Assembly (NCBI RefSeq): GCF_037975245.1 | Contig: NC_092564.1 | Coordinates: forward strand, 486,601 to 550,600 | Direction of reading: 5' to 3' | Origin: Apostichopus japonicus | Lineage: Eukaryota; Echinodermata; Holothuroidea; Aspidochirotida; Stichopodidae | DNA: 64,000 nt | In this document: piece after piece, positions 1 to 11,729 of the stretch | Layout: each line of letters starts with the position of its first letter | Numbering within the stretch: the stretch's first letter is position 1 | Position numbers and translations under genes: made by a program | Notes under the pieces: generated by a model | The model's input: only the letters and a program-made list of their open reading frames with translations | The model's database searches: none | Told to the model about the DNA's origin: nothing

Positions 1-1190
1 TGGTCATGCCAGAACCAGCAGAGATATCTCTGCTGTATATACCAGTGCATATACCAGTGCTAACACAGTTATTGTCCCTGCCTGTAATGGTCATGCTGGA
101 TGCTACAGATGTGGGAACCCATCAGAGTCAGCCGGTTCCATCCCGAAACCAGAGTGGGATCCCAGTTGCATCGGGCATCAGGGATCTCAAATTGTCTACA
201 TGGAAATTATCAGGAATTCTTTCCCATTAAGAGGGCTTTTGGAACAGGTAGCCATTATGGCTGCCAACTCAACACGTAAGTCCACCATTAGGACTTATTA
301 AGATTTCAGATTACAGAGATTTGCAGAAAGATGTTCCCAGCGTAAACTTGGTTTTCCAGTATTCCTCAAGCACAGGTCTGCAGTTACCTTCAGATGCTAT
401 TCAACGAGTAGGAGCAGGTATCCACCATCAGGAATAAGGTTTGTAGTAGCAGTGGTACATACAGGTTTCCGGGATGGTTCAACAGTTGGTGGAAATGCCG
501 CAGTCAGTCAACTCATCAAGGGGATTGCGAATGTCCGTCCAAGGGTGAAATGACTATCTCCTGGGTGTCATATGTCAGAAGTTCTACAGTCTTTGGTGAA
601 ACCCAATTATGAACCATTTCATTGGGCCTAATTGCTGAATCAGTCAAGGAAGATGGTGTTTCTAGTAGCAGCAGCTTGAGTAGAAGGGGAAACTGCCAGC
701 GGCAGGCACAAACCACTAAACCCAAACACTTTCGGTTTGAGAATCATGGAGTGAGGTTGGTACCAAACTATACTGTCCTCGCTAAGAATCAGACTCTGCA
801 GTTCTTTTTCAGGGAATATCTTCATCCTGCGAATCTTGACGGCCTCATTGATGAAAGAAGACGAGGCATGGTGCCTAGTTAGCACTTTGATATCTTCAGA
901 GAACAAACTCAGAGCATCAACTATTAAATTTGTACATTACATTGAGAAGTCCTCACAAGGCACCATCGAGAGACACCATATCCAGGTGGTTGGTGGAGAT
1001 GGTAGAATTGTACACTAGGGTCTAAAGGATACCTAAGGTGCAAGACATACACATTGCTGCAATATCCACAGCTCTCTTAACAGGGGTTTTAATTCAGGAC
1101 ATTATTAAAGTGACAGCGTGGACGACGTCTTCGACTTTTGAAGTGTGTTACTTTAACTGATACTCCTGGCATCCTAGGCAGCTTTTGAGT
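1..1190 (-). pseudogene. Degenerate mobile-element-like sequence, possible tyrosine-recombinase remnant
   Basis: No intact gene is visible here. On the minus strand between about 520 and 725, pieces in two frames read STQAAAT followed by NWVSPKTVELLTYDT. This order resembles the C-terminal part of DIRS/Ngaro-type tyrosine recombinases (an HSTRxAAT-like box, then a W-S-x-x-T-F-x-x-x-Y box). If that is right, the box-II arginine has become glutamine and a frameshift separates the two boxes. The remaining sequence has stops in all frames. It could instead be an unrelated decayed repeat, or intron or intergenic sequence 5' of gene 1. The assignment is inference from a weak motif match. Confidence 0.3.
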
Positions 1191-1198
1191 GGACAGTA

Positions 1199-1590
1199 TT
1201 GAGAGAAGTGGGGTTAGGTCCTGCCCTTCAGACATCCCACCATTGTGACAAGCTTAGAGAGGTGCGGTTAGGTCCTGCCCTTCAGACATCCCACCATTGT
1301 GACAAGCTTAGAGAGGTGGGGTTAGGACCTGCCCTTCAGACTTCCCACCATTGTGACAAGCTTAGAGAGGTGGGGTTAGGTCCTGGCCTTCAGACCTCCC
1401 ACCATTGTGACAAGCTTAGAGAGGTGGGGTTAGGTCCTGGCCTTCAGACCTCCCACCATTGTGACAAGCTTAGAGAGGTGGGGTTAGGTCCTGCCCTTCA
1501 GACCTCCCACCATTGTGACAAGCTTAGAGAGGTGGGGTTAGGACCTGCCCTTCAGACTTCCCACCATTGTGACAAGCTACTCGGTGCAAT
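1199..1590. repeat. 54-bp minisatellite, about 7 copies
   Basis: A tandem array with the core gttaggtcctgcccttcaga followed by a c(a/t)tcccaccattgtgacaagctta segment. Copies differ at a few positions (ggtcctg/ggacctg, gccctt/ggcctt). The period is a multiple of three and has no stop in one frame, so a 139-aa ORF runs through it. That ORF has no recognisable start context or domain and is not annotated as a gene. Confidence 0.9.
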
Positions 1591-2189
1591 TGATGTGGGA
1601 AGACAAGTAAGCGATTAAGTAAATATTCCAAACTTTACATGGCTGGAATATTCATGAACACAACTTATCTTTGCCCATTGCCAGGATCCAACATACTAGA
1701 CAGGGATGGGGGGGGGGGCAGTCATTTCATTGACTATTAATCTGAGATAAATAAGATTGCATTAGCTTTGCCGCATTCCCTCTATGCAGGGATCTCTTGA
1801 CAAGCTGGATGTACACCAGAAATTGTGTTATGGTGACTCCGCAGAACATTCTGTGAACCTATATTTGTTAATATGTATTGATGTACATAATATTGTATAT
1901 TTGTTAATGACTCAAGTGAAGAAAAAATGCTACTACAAAGAGTTTTGGAAATATTTTTGTCCATTGTGTATCCTAATTGTATCCCTTCCTTCACTGTTTT
2001 TATTCACTGATATTCATTTATGCAGCGAGCATATATCAGGTAACATAGCTCTATGTAGTAGCATTTCTTCTACACTGGAGTCATTAGCTAACTATAATAC
2101 AACTGATAATTGTAAATGACACTGTGTATCCAAATGTAAAAGTCTAAGCTGTCGTGAAAGGATAAAAGTATTTAAATTTCGTCTTTCAG
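1591..2189. other. Non-coding, probably intron upstream of the first visible gene-1 exon
   Basis: AT-rich sequence with a poly-G run near 1707-1718 and partial internal duplication of a tatatttgttaat motif. It ends in the pyrimidine-rich acceptor gtctttcag at 2181-2189. No CTLD motif, signal peptide or RNA gene is visible. Confidence 0.5.
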
Positions 2190-2431
2190 AGCCATCAAAT
2201 CCAGCCCCCCCTCCAGTTGAAAACAATTGTGTTGAAGGTTACACCCCATACTACGAAAGCTGTTTCAAGGTCATTACGTCAGAAGTAAGCTTTCAAACAG
2301 CCGGGGTAACCTGTCAGAACGATGGATATAATCTGGCCAGCATTCAGGATGTTTATGAGCAGTCCTTCCTAGAAACACTCCTCTATGCTAATGGCGGAAA
2401 CCCTCTGTGGATTGGAATGAGTGAAGATGAG
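2190..2431 (+). CDS. Gene 1 exon: N-terminal half of the penultimate CTLD
   Basis: The exon opens after acceptor gtctttcag with two bases completing a codon (phase 1) and closes at gatgag/gtaaag (phase 0). It encodes a Pro-rich linker (PSNPAPPPVENN) and then a long-form CTLD start: NNCVEGYTPYYESCFKV gives the extra N-terminal cysteine pair. It continues with VTCQNDGYNLASIQ (first conserved CTLD cysteine and the LASI signature) and PLWIGMSEDE (the WIGL-type core motif). The continuation to the next exon is exact in frame. This is an extracellular carbohydrate- or ligand-binding module; specificity cannot be told from this half. The Pro-rich linker suggests a spacer from a preceding domain, so more CTLDs or other modules probably lie upstream. 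Confidence 0.9.
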
Positions 2432-3252
2432 GTAAAGGCATGTCTGTAATCATGGGAGCTAGGAAAGAATTTCAAGTTATTGAATGCTAAAAGCCTCTCT
2501 GTAAAACTGTTCAGTGAACAACCTCTTTTGGTTTCAATGGATGGCAAGTGTATGATAACTTTGGGAAGGGAAGCTTGAGGTTAGTAGGAAAGGTTGGAGT
2601 TGGAGCAACCAATTGTTACATTGTACAGGTGTAGATTCATAGTGCTTTGGAAAATGATTGAGCTACAACCCCTGATATCTGTTTAGTAAGAGTGTGGGAT
2701 ATTCTGAATGGGGAGGCCAGAGAGAGGCACCAACATCACATCTAGGGCATCACACACCTATGTTCTATTGGTCAATATGAACACAAGCTTGTCAAAGTTC
2801 ATATGTTTATTGGTTGGTGTGAGTATGTGTGCCCTTCCTGGACACAGTTAACCATAATACTCAACATGCTGAATATGCAGTCTTCGATTAGCTGAATATG
2901 GAGTGCATCATATGCAATTGTCACCTCACCTCAAAATTAACCATGTGTAGACAGTATTTTGTCTTCAAGCCAATCTATTATTCATAGGAAACACATGGTA
3001 TACTCATGTTTAGGGACACAATTTTGGTGACAGTGTGTTCTAAACAAGATTTTAAGATACACTCTTGTTTTTTCTCCCTCTCATAAAGATGTCCTATTAA
3101 ACATATTTGTTGTCTCTGAGAACACATAATTTCCTTTCAAATGACTGTTATCTCAGTTAAAATGAACTCAAACAATTCTGATGCTTCTTTTCTAGTACTT
3201 TTGGTAGTATTCAGTATATCTGCAAATGTTATTGAACTTGATTGTATTGTAG
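2432..3252 (+). other. Intron of gene 1
   Basis: This 821-bp phase-0 intron runs from gtaaag to tgtattgtag. It has no tandem array, no ORF of note and no recognisable mobile element. It splits the CTLD just after the WIGM motif. Confidence 0.8.
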
Positions 3253-3424
3253 CTTACTGGTGAGTACACCTGGCAAGATGGTTGGCCGACATTTTATACC
3301 AACTGGGGATTCAGAGAGCCATCGCAAGGAATCAATGAGGGGTGTGTTGTTGTTGGAGCAGATGGTAAATGGGATGACACTAGATGCAACCAAAACTATG
3401 GAGCTGTTTGCAAGTACACATCAT
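3253..3424 (+). CDS. Gene 1 exon: C-terminal half of the penultimate CTLD
   Basis: Acceptor tgtattgtag, donor tcat/gtaaga (phase 1). The translation runs GEYTWQDG, then FYTNWGFREPS, then NEGCVVVGADGKWDDTRC and AVCKYTS. It contains the last three conserved CTLD cysteines, an EPS tripeptide where sugar-binding CTLDs carry EPN or QPD, and KWDD at the WND position. The acidic ligands for the site-2 Ca2+ are largely present. EPS is not a standard specificity motif, so sugar binding is possible but unproven. The ORF seen from the ATG at 3242 is a different frame and is not the product. Confidence 0.9.
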
Positions 3425-3944
3425 GTAAGAACATGCACATGCTAATTGATTGTTTTATTTATAAAAAAAAGTATAGCACTAATCATGCCAAGGCATTCAT
3501 TTAATATGCACCATTTAAAGCAGTGGTCTTTAAATTTTTAGGCCCACAAGTCTGGAACTGTATAAGAACTGAACCAGGACCACCAGCTGTGGACTGGACT
3601 ATCGACATCAGCAAGCATGAAACCTGTAAATGAACTTACTGACATAATTTGTGGACAGTAGATTTAGAGTGTCTTTATGAGATTATTTATTACACAGATA
3701 GCTTACTTGAAGTGTTTGCTTGATTACACTTGAGAACACTAAAATATTTTGAAGGAGGGTTCTGCAGAGTATTGTAATAATAAACACTTATTGGAGGTCA
3801 ACTATATTGACACAAAATATGCTAAAAAAACAAATAAACATTGCTTCAAACCAGGACATTCCTTTTACTGAGACCCTCATAATATTCTTCTGTAGATAAC
3901 TTGGAAGGTCAGACCAATGAACCCTTTCAGTAACTATGGGAGAT
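3425..3944 (+). other. Intron of gene 1, 5' part before the minisatellite
   Basis: AT-rich sequence with a few A-runs and no recognisable gene, RNA or mobile element. It leads directly into the 59-bp array. Confidence 0.6.
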
Positions 3945-6900
3945 CTATGGGAGACCGTTTAATGCTTCCCATTTGTAACCATAGGAGACTAGTGTGTTGT
4001 ATGGTGCCGATGATTGTTTAATGCTTCCCATTTGTAACCATAGGAGACTAGTGTGTTGTATGGTGCCGATGATTGTTTAACCACAGGAGACTAACCACAG
4101 GTTTAACCACAGGAGACTAGTGTGTTGTATGGTGCAGATGATTGTTTAATGCTTCCCATTTGTAACCACAGGAGACTAGTGTGTTGTATGGTGCAGATGA
4201 TTGTTAAATACTTCCCATTTGTAACCACAGGAGACTAGTGTGTTGTATGGTGCAGATGATTGTTAAATACTTCCCATTTGTAACCATATGAGACTAGTGT
4301 GTTGTATGGTGCAGATGATTGTTTAATGCTTCCCATTTGTAACCATAGGAGACTATTGTGTTGTATGGTGCAGATGATTGTTTAATGCTTCCCATTTGTA
4401 AACCATAGGAGACTAGTGTGTTGTATGGTGCCGATGATTGTTTAATGCTTCCCATTTGTAACCATAGGAGACTAGTGTGTTGTATGGTGCAGATGATTGT
4501 TTAATGCTTTCCATTCGAAACCACAGGAGACTAGTGTGTTGTATGGTGCAGATGATTGTTTAATGCTTCCCATTTGTAACCATAGGAGACTAGTGTGTTG
4601 TATGGTGCAGATGATTGTTTAATGCTTCCCATTTGTAACCACAGGAGACTATTGTGTTGCATGGTGCAGATGATTGTTGAATGCTTACCATTTGTAACCA
4701 TAGGAGACTATTGTGTTGCATGGTGCAGATGATTGTTTAATGCTTCCCATTTGTAACCATAGGAGACTAGTGTGTTGTATGGTGCCGATGATTGTTTAAT
4801 GCTTCCCATTTGTAACCATATGAGACTAGTGTGTTGTATGGTGCAGATGATTGTTTAATGCTTCCCATTTGTAATCATATGAGACTAGTGTGTTGTATGG
4901 TGCAGATGATTGTTTAATGCTTCCCATTTGTAACCATAGGAGACTAGTGTGTTGTATGGTGCAGATGATTGTTTAATGCTTCCCATTTGTAACCATAGGA
5001 GACTATTGTGTTGTATGGTGCAGATGATTGTTTAATGCTTCCCATTTGTAACCATATGAGACTAGTGTGTTGTATGGTGCCGATGATTGTTTAATGCTTC
5101 CCATTTGTAACCATAGGAGACTAGTGTGTTGTATGGTGCAGATGATTGTTTAATGCTTCCCATTTGTAACCACAGGAGACTAGTGTGTTGTATGGTGCCG
5201 TTGATTGTTTAATGCTTCCCATTTGTAAACCACAGGAGACTATTGTGTTGAATGGTGCAGATGATTGTTTAATGCTTCCCATTTGTAACCATAGGAGACT
5301 AGTGTGTTGTATGGTGCAGATGATTGTTTAATGCTTCCCATTCATAAACCATAGGAGACTAGTGTGTTGTATGGTGCAGATGATTGTTTAATGCTTCCCA
5401 TTCATAACCATATGAGACTAGTGTGTTGTATGGTGCAGATGATTGTTTAATGCTTCCAATTTGTAACCATAGGAGACTAGTGTGTTGTATGGTGCAGATG
5501 ATTGTTTAATGCTTCCCATTTGTAACCATAGGAGACTAGTGTGTTGTATGGTGCAGATGATTGTTTAATGCTTCCCATTCATAACCATAGGAGACTAGTG
5601 TGTTGTGTGGTGCAGATGATTGTTTAATGCTTCCCATTTGTAACCGTAGGAGACTAGTGTGTTGTATGGTGCAGATGATTGTTTAATGCTTCCCATTCAT
5701 AACCGTAGGAGACTAGTGTGTTGCATGGTGCCGATGATTGTTTAATGCTTCCCATTTGTAACCACAGGAGACTAGTGTGTTGTATGGTGCAGATGATTGT
5801 TTAATGCTTCCCATTTGTAACCACAGGAGACTATTGTGTTGTATGGTGCAGATGATTGTTTAATGCTTCCCATTTGTAACCATAGGAGACTATTGTGTTG
5901 TATGGTGCAGATGATTGTTTAATGCTTCCCATTTGTAACCACAGGAGACTAGTGTGTTGTATGGTGCAGATGATTGTTTAATGCTTCCCATTTGTAACCA
6001 CAGGAGACTATTGTGTTGTATGGTGCAGATGATTGTTTAATGCTTCCCATTTGTAACCACAGGAGACTAGTGTGTTGTATGGTGCAGATGATTGTTTAAT
6101 GCTTCCCATTTGTAAACCATAGGAGACTAGTGTGTTGTATGGTGCCGATGATTGTTAAATGCTTCCCATTTGTAACCACAGGAGACTAGTGTGTTGTATG
6201 GTGCCGATGATTGTTTAATGCTTCCCATTTGTAACCATAGGAGACTAGTGTGTTGTATGGTGCAGATGATTGTTGAATGCTTCCCATTTGTAACCACAGG
6301 AGACTAGTGTGTTGTATGGTGCAGATGATTGTTTAATGCTTCCCATTTGTAACCACAGGAGACTAGTGTGTTGTATGGTGCAGATGATTGTTTAATGCTT
6401 CCCATTTGTAACCATAGGAGACTAGTGTGTTGTATGGTGCCGATGATTGTTTAATGCTTCCCATTTGTAACCATAGGATACTAGTGTGTTGTATGGTGCA
6501 GATGATTGTTTAATGCTTCCCATTTGTAACCATAGGAGACTAGTGTGTTGCATGGTGCCGATGATTGTTTAATGCTTCCCATTTGTAACCATAGGAGACT
6601 ATTGTGTTGTATGGTGCCGATGATTGTTTAATGCGTCCCATTTGTAACCATAGGAGACTAGTGTGTTGTATGGTGCTGATAATTGTTTAATGCTTCCCAT
6701 TTGTAACCATAGGAGACTATTGTGTTGTATGGTGCAGATGATTGAATGCTTCCCATTTGTAACCAGAGGAGACTAGTGTGTTGTATGGTGCCGATGATTG
6801 TTTAATGCTTCCCATTTGTAACCACAGGAGACTATTGTGTTGTATGGTGCAGATGATTGTTTAATGCTTCCCATTTGTAACCATAGGAGACTATTGTGTT

Positions 6901-7410
6901 GTATGGTGCAGATGATTGTTTAATGCTTCCCATTTGTAACCACAGGAGACTAGTGTGTTGTATGGTGCAGATGATTGTTTAATGCTTCCCATTTGTAAAC
7001 CATAGGAGACTAGTGTGTTGTATGGTGCCGATGATTGTTTAATGCTTCCCATTTGTAACCACAGGAGACTAGTGTGTTGTATGGTGCCGATGATTGTTTA
7101 ATGCTTCCCATTTGTAACCATAGGAGACTAGTGTGTTGTATGGTGCAGATGATTGTTGAATGCTTCCCATTTGTAACCACAGGAGACTAGTGTGTTGTAT
7201 GGTGCAGATGATTGTTTAATGCTTCCCATTTGTAACCACAGGAGACTAGTGTGTTGTATGGTGCCGATGATTGTTTAATGCTTCCCATTTGTAACCATAG
7301 GAGACTAGTGTGTTGTATGGTGCAGATGATTGTTTAATGCTTCCCATTCATAACCATAGGAGACTTGTGTTGCATGGTGCAGATGATTGTTCAATGCTTC
7401 CCACTGTAAC
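3945..7410. repeat. 59-bp minisatellite, about 58 copies, intronic
   Basis: The unit reads gtttaatgcttcccatttgt, then aacca(t/c)aggagactagtgtg, then ttgtatggtgc(a/c)gatgatt. Copies vary at a few sites: catagg/cacagg/catatg, ctagtg/ctattg, gcagat/gccgat, and gtaacc/gtaaacc/cataacc. The left edge is ragged, with a partial unit near 4075-4110. The array fills most of the 4.2-kb intron between the two CTLDs. The period is not a multiple of three and units contain stops, so it is non-coding. Confidence 0.97.
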
Positions 7411-7673
7411 TTCAGTTGCAGTGTCTAATTGTATTAGTTTAATCTTGTTAACTGGTATGAGCCTAACTGTTGAGCAGATTTTCGTAACACAGGAAGTGTG
7501 CTTTGTTTTACACACAAACACTAGATTACATTATACCTTTCCACATTCACTATTAATTGGGACCTTGAAAACTAAATGAATCATAATTTCCTAAACTAAG
7601 TAAATCAATAATAGACTTTCTTGAGACTTGTTGATATCTGATTTGTTCATTCACACACTAATTCTTCCTCCAG
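7411..7673 (+). other. Intron of gene 1, 3' part with acceptor
   Basis: Non-repetitive intron sequence ending in the pyrimidine-rich acceptor aattcttcctccag at 7660-7673. The short ORFs across it run in from repeat units and are not supported as coding. Confidence 0.6.
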
Positions 7674-7925
7674 TGCCCACACCCACACACCCACCAGACA
7701 CCCCTGGGACGTGTCCCACTGGATGGCTCACCTCTGGCAATGATTGTTTCCTGGTGAAGGCTGGATTGTTGGATCTCGCTTCCTTTCCAGAAGCACAATA
7801 TCTCTGCAAGGGATATGGTGCTCAGTTAGCAAGTATTCACACTGCTCTTGAGAATAAAATCATCTTTGATGCCATTTTCATAACAGCAACAGATGTTTGG
7901 CTTGGTATGGACCGAGAACTAGATG
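7674..7925 (+). CDS. Gene 1 exon: N-terminal half of the last CTLD
   Basis: The acceptor is ttcttcctccag and the donor gatg/gtaaga; both borders are phase 1. A threonine/proline linker (PTPTHPPDTPGT) precedes CPTGWLTSGNDCF, the long-form N-terminal cysteine pair. LCKGYGAQLASIHTALEN (conserved cysteine and LASI signature) and DVWLGMDRELD (WIGL-type core) follow. The last base plus the next exon makes a glycine. It belongs to the membrane-proximal CTLD of gene 1. The downstream gene's third CTLD has the same split point and phase (GITDVWIGIA, then G), suggesting common descent of the two modules. Confidence 0.9.
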
Positions 7926-8498
7926 GTAAGAAAAACAAGAACATTATTTTGACAGTAAAAGTAAGTTTCAGTTGTGTAACAACCACCGAAATTTATAGAA
8001 ATGGTTGTATTTTTCTGTAGAACCTTGTAGGAGATATTTTAATATTTAGCACAGATGCTTGTAAGGAGAGTTTGGTACAAATGGTGCAAATGCAGACCTG
8101 GACTTACCAGCATTCTTATACCAAATACAAATGTGACCTTTTTCTTTCAATATATTAGAGATTTCGGGTTACACATTGGTACTGAGATAATGTCAATTGA
8201 AATGTTTTCACTGCATATAAATCCAAATTTCAAAGGCACAGCCCGTGATATGCAGGCAATGCTGTGACAATTTCATTTAAAGCACAGGCTGAATTTTTCT
8301 CAAATCCTGGCAAGAAGATATGAATTTGATCACAAGTTATTGCATATCTATGTAGAGCTTTGTGGGAGCTGTTTCATTTTTTAACACAGATGGCTATATG
8401 GGGTCACTGTAAAGAATGGATGTTTGGATAAGCATTTCTTGCTGTTAAAAACTAACAAACATGTCAGCATCTTAGTGATTCCTTTTATCTCTCTTTAG
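7926..8498 (+). other. Intron of gene 1
   Basis: This 573-bp phase-1 intron runs from gtaaga to ctctctttag. It holds no array and no recognisable element. Two ORFs of 70-130 aa start in or run into it but have no domain features. Confidence 0.75.
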
Positions 8499-8675
8499 GA
8501 TCGTACACATGGATTGACAACACTCCATTAAACTATCTCAACTGGGCAGATTATGAACCTTCATACACTGCTGATGGAGTTATTGAATTGTGTGCAGAGA
8601 TGTATCCAAATAATGGCAAATGGAACGACAGAGAATGTCTGCAGAAACAAGGCTACGTGTGCAGAGCATCAAAGA
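8499..8675 (+). CDS. Gene 1 exon: C-terminal half of the last CTLD
   Basis: The acceptor is ctctctttag and the donor aaaga/gtaggt; the entry and exit phases are both 1. It encodes SYTWIDNTPLNYLNWADYEPS, then LCAEMYPNNGKWNDRECLQ and GYVCRASK. It holds the last three conserved cysteines, an EPS tripeptide and a canonical WND Ca2+-site motif. With YLNW and WND the Ca2+-binding loop looks intact, while EPS leaves sugar preference open. The 3' border lies a few residues after the final cysteine, as expected for the domain end. Confidence 0.9.
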
Positions 8676-8769
8676 GTAGGTCCATATTATCCAAGATTCT
8701 TTATTCATATCTTTGATGAAGCAATTGAAACACCAGTCTTAGATACTTGAGTGCAATGAGGAAAACTTA

Positions 8770-10985
8770 TGGTGACATCATAGACATACTGTACTAGCCT
8801 TGCTCTTTATAGAGTTCACTTGTGTCAATATTGATGTCCTAGACATGTTACTAGTCTTGTTCTTTATAGAGTTCACTTGTGTTGATGGTGATGTCGTAGA
8901 CATGTTACTAGCCTTGTTCTTTATAGAGTTCACTTGTGTTGATGGTGATGTCGTAGGCATGTTACTAGCCTTGTTCTTTATAGAGTCCACTTGCGTTGAT
9001 GGTGATGTCCTAGACATGTTACTAGCCTTGTTCTTTATAAAGTTCAATTGTGTCAATGGTGATGTCCTTGACATGTTACTAGCCTTGTTCTTTATAGAGT
9101 TCACTTGTGTCAATATTGATGTGGTAGACATGTTACTAGCCTTGTTCTTTATAGAGTTCACTTGTGTCAATGGTGATGTCATAGACATGTTACTAGCCTT
9201 GTTCTTTATAGAGTTCAATTGTGTCAATATTGATGTCCTAGACATGTTACTAGCCTTGTTCTTTATAGAGTTAACTTGTGTTGATGGTGATGTCATAGAC
9301 ATGTTACTAGCCTTGTTCTTTAAAGATTTCACTTGTGTCAATAGTGATGTCGTAGACATGTTACTAGCCTTGTTCTTTATAGAGTTTACTTGTGTCAATG
9401 GTGATGTCATAGACATGTTACTATCCTTGTTCTTTATAGAGTTCACTTGTGTCAATGGTGATGTCCTAGACATGTTACTAGCCTTGTTCTTTAAAGAGTT
9501 CACTTGTGTCAATGGTGATGTCCTTGACATGTTACTAGCCTTGTTCTTTATAGAGTTCACTTGTGTCAATATTGATGTGGTAGACATGTTACTAGTCTTG
9601 TTCTTAACAGAGTTTACTTGTGTCAATAGTGATGTCCTAGACATGTTACTATCCTTGTTCTTTATAGAGTTCACTTGTGTTGATGGTGATGTTATAGACA
9701 TGTTACTAGCCTTGTTCTTTATAGAGTTCAATTGTGTCAATAGTGATGTCCTAGACATGTTACTATCCTTGTTCTTTATAGAGTTCACTTGTGTTGATGG
9801 TGATGTCATAGACATGTTACTAGTCTTGTTCTTTGTAGAGTTCACTTGTGGGAATGGTGATGTCATAGACATGTTACTAGCCTTGATCTTTATAGAGTTC
9901 ACTTGTGTCAATGGTGATGTCATAGACATGTTACTAGTCTTGTTCTTTATAGAGTTCACTTGTGTTGATGGTGATGTCATAGACATGTTACTAGTCTTGT
10001 TCTTTATAGAGTTCACTTGTGTCAATGGTGATGTCATAGACATGTTACTAGTCTTGTTCTTTGTAGAGTTCACTTGTGTCAATGGTGATGTCATAGACAT
10101 GTTACTATCCTTGTTCTTTATAGAGTTAACTTGTGTTGATGGTGATTTCATAGACATGTTACTAGCCTTGTTCTTTATAGAGTTAGCTTGTGTCAATGGT
10201 GACGTCGTAGACATGTTACTAGCCTTGTTCTTTATAGAGTTAGCATGTGTCAATGGTGATGTCATAGACATGTTACTAGCCTTGTTCTTTATAGAGTTCA
10301 CTTGTGTCAATGGTGATGTCATAGACATGTTACTAGCCTTGTTCATTATAGAGTTCACTTACGTCAATGGTGATGTCACAGACATGTTTCTGGTCTTGTT
10401 CTTCATAGAGTTCACTTGTGTCGATGGTGATGTCCTAGACATGTTACTAGCCTTGTTCTTTATAGAGTTCACTTGTGTTGATGGTGATTTCATAGACATG
10501 TTACTAGCCTTGTTCTTTATAGAGTTAGCATGTGTCAATGGTGATGTCGTAGACATGTTACTAGCCTTGTTCTTTATAGAGTTCACTTGTGTCAATGGTG
10601 ATGTCATAGACATGTTACTAGCCTTTTTCTTTATAGAGTTCACTGGTGTCAATGGTGATGTCCTAGACATGTTACTAGCCTTGTTCTTTATAGAGTTCAC
10701 TTGTGTCAATGGTGATGTCGTAGACATGTTACTAGCCTTGTTCTTTATAGAGTTTACTTGTGTCAATGGTGATGTCCTAGACATGTTACTATCCTTGTTC
10801 TTTATAGAGTTCACTTGTGTTGATGGTGATGTCATAGACATGTTACTAGCCTTGTTCTTTATAGAGTTCATTTGTGTCAATAGTGATGTCCTAGACATGT
10901 TACTATCCTTGTTCTTTATAGAGTTCACTTGTGTCAATGGTGATGTCATAGACATGTTACTAGCCTCATTTATGATAAAGTTCAT
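8770..10985. repeat. 57-bp minisatellite, about 39 copies, open on both strands
   Basis: The unit contains ttctttatagagttcacttg, then tgt(c/t)aatggtgatgtc, then (a/c)tagacatgttactagcc. Because 57 is divisible by three and the unit lacks stops in one frame on each strand, it yields a 742-aa plus-strand ORF (repeat FIEFTCVNGDVIDMLLALF) and minus-strand ORFs of 526 and 208 aa (repeat VNSIKNKASNMSMTSPLTQ). The array lies wholly inside the intron between exons ending at 8675 and starting at 11375. I find no independent gene signal, and treat the ORFs as by-products of the array. Confidence 0.95.
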
Positions 10986-11374
10986 AAAGTTGAGACTTCC
11001 TTTCTACTTGAGTAGTTTTAGGGGTTGAATTATTTAATGCTCATGTGTTAGACAATTTGCATGTTAGAGTGACATCCCATTGAAACAAAAAAATAATAAT
11101 AACAACCACAACAATAAAGTTTCAGCTGAAAGTTTTGGTATTCTGGCAGCAAATGCCCTTCAGTTTTCTACAAAGGCCAGTAAAAAAACATCTCACTCTA
11201 CCTACAGTGAGAAATGTGCAGGCCAGGCCAGTGAGGTGCTCAAGTCTAGGAGGGGATGGGCTAATTATATTTTTTTATTTTCACTGAATGATGTGGTACA
11301 TTCACTATCAGGAATAATGAGTAATTGGGTTATCATATCTACTCTGCTAGTCAATTTGGTGTATTATATTGTAG
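10986..11374 (+). other. Intron of gene 1 between the 57-bp array and the stalk exon
   Basis: Non-repetitive sequence with an (aat/aac)-rich patch near 11085-11115, ending in acceptor gtgtattatattgtag. The 135-aa ORF starting at 11080 reads through this acceptor in the exon's own frame, so only its part after 11374 is exonic. The upstream residues are intronic. Confidence 0.6.
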
Positions 11375-11461
11375 ATGACTTGAACCCATCTATCCCACCT
11401 GTTGTGACCAGTTCAAGGCAACCAGTTGGCTCCACTGTTGGCATTCCAAAGAAGCAAACTG
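11375..11461 (+). CDS. Gene 1 exon: Pro/Ser/Thr stalk
   Basis: The acceptor is ttatattgtag and the donor actg/gtaagt (consensus); both phases are 1. Its 29 codons read NDLNPSIPPVVTSSRQPVGS, then TVGIPKKQT. The segment has no cysteines and is rich in P, S, T and V, typical of an extended juxtamembrane stalk that may be O-glycosylated. It joins in frame to the transmembrane exon 23.8 kb downstream, where a shared glycine codon is completed. Confidence 0.85.
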
Positions 11462-11729
11462 GTAAGTTTTTAATTATTCAATATTAAACCTGAATAATCA
11501 CAGTAATTAATTGCTAGATCTAAAAGATTTTAATATAGTTAAACAATGAAAACCAGTTCTGTCATTCCATTCTGACTGTTTTATCATTACTATTTTTTGT
11601 ATACTTTATATTATTCTCCAAACTGAAGTTCAGTCGCTTGCACATAATAATGAAGGATAAAATAATAGTATATACAATGAAAAGATCTATACAATCAATA
11701 AAAATAGTTAACTAAGGCAAGAAGAGAAA
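11462..11729 (+). other. Start of the 23.8-kb last intron of gene 1
   Basis: AT-rich non-repetitive sequence following the consensus donor gtaagt. No gene or element was recognised. Confidence 0.6.

Noticed and set aside
3242-3445. 67-aa ORF starting at ATG 3242
   Set aside because: Wrong frame relative to the CTLD exon 3253-3424, whose own frame gives the conserved cysteines and WDD.
8800-11028. 742-aa plus-strand ORF (and 526-aa and 208-aa minus-strand ORFs) as a novel repeat protein gene
   Set aside because: The ORFs coincide exactly with a 57-bp minisatellite inside an intron. They exist on both strands and have no promoter, splice or domain evidence.
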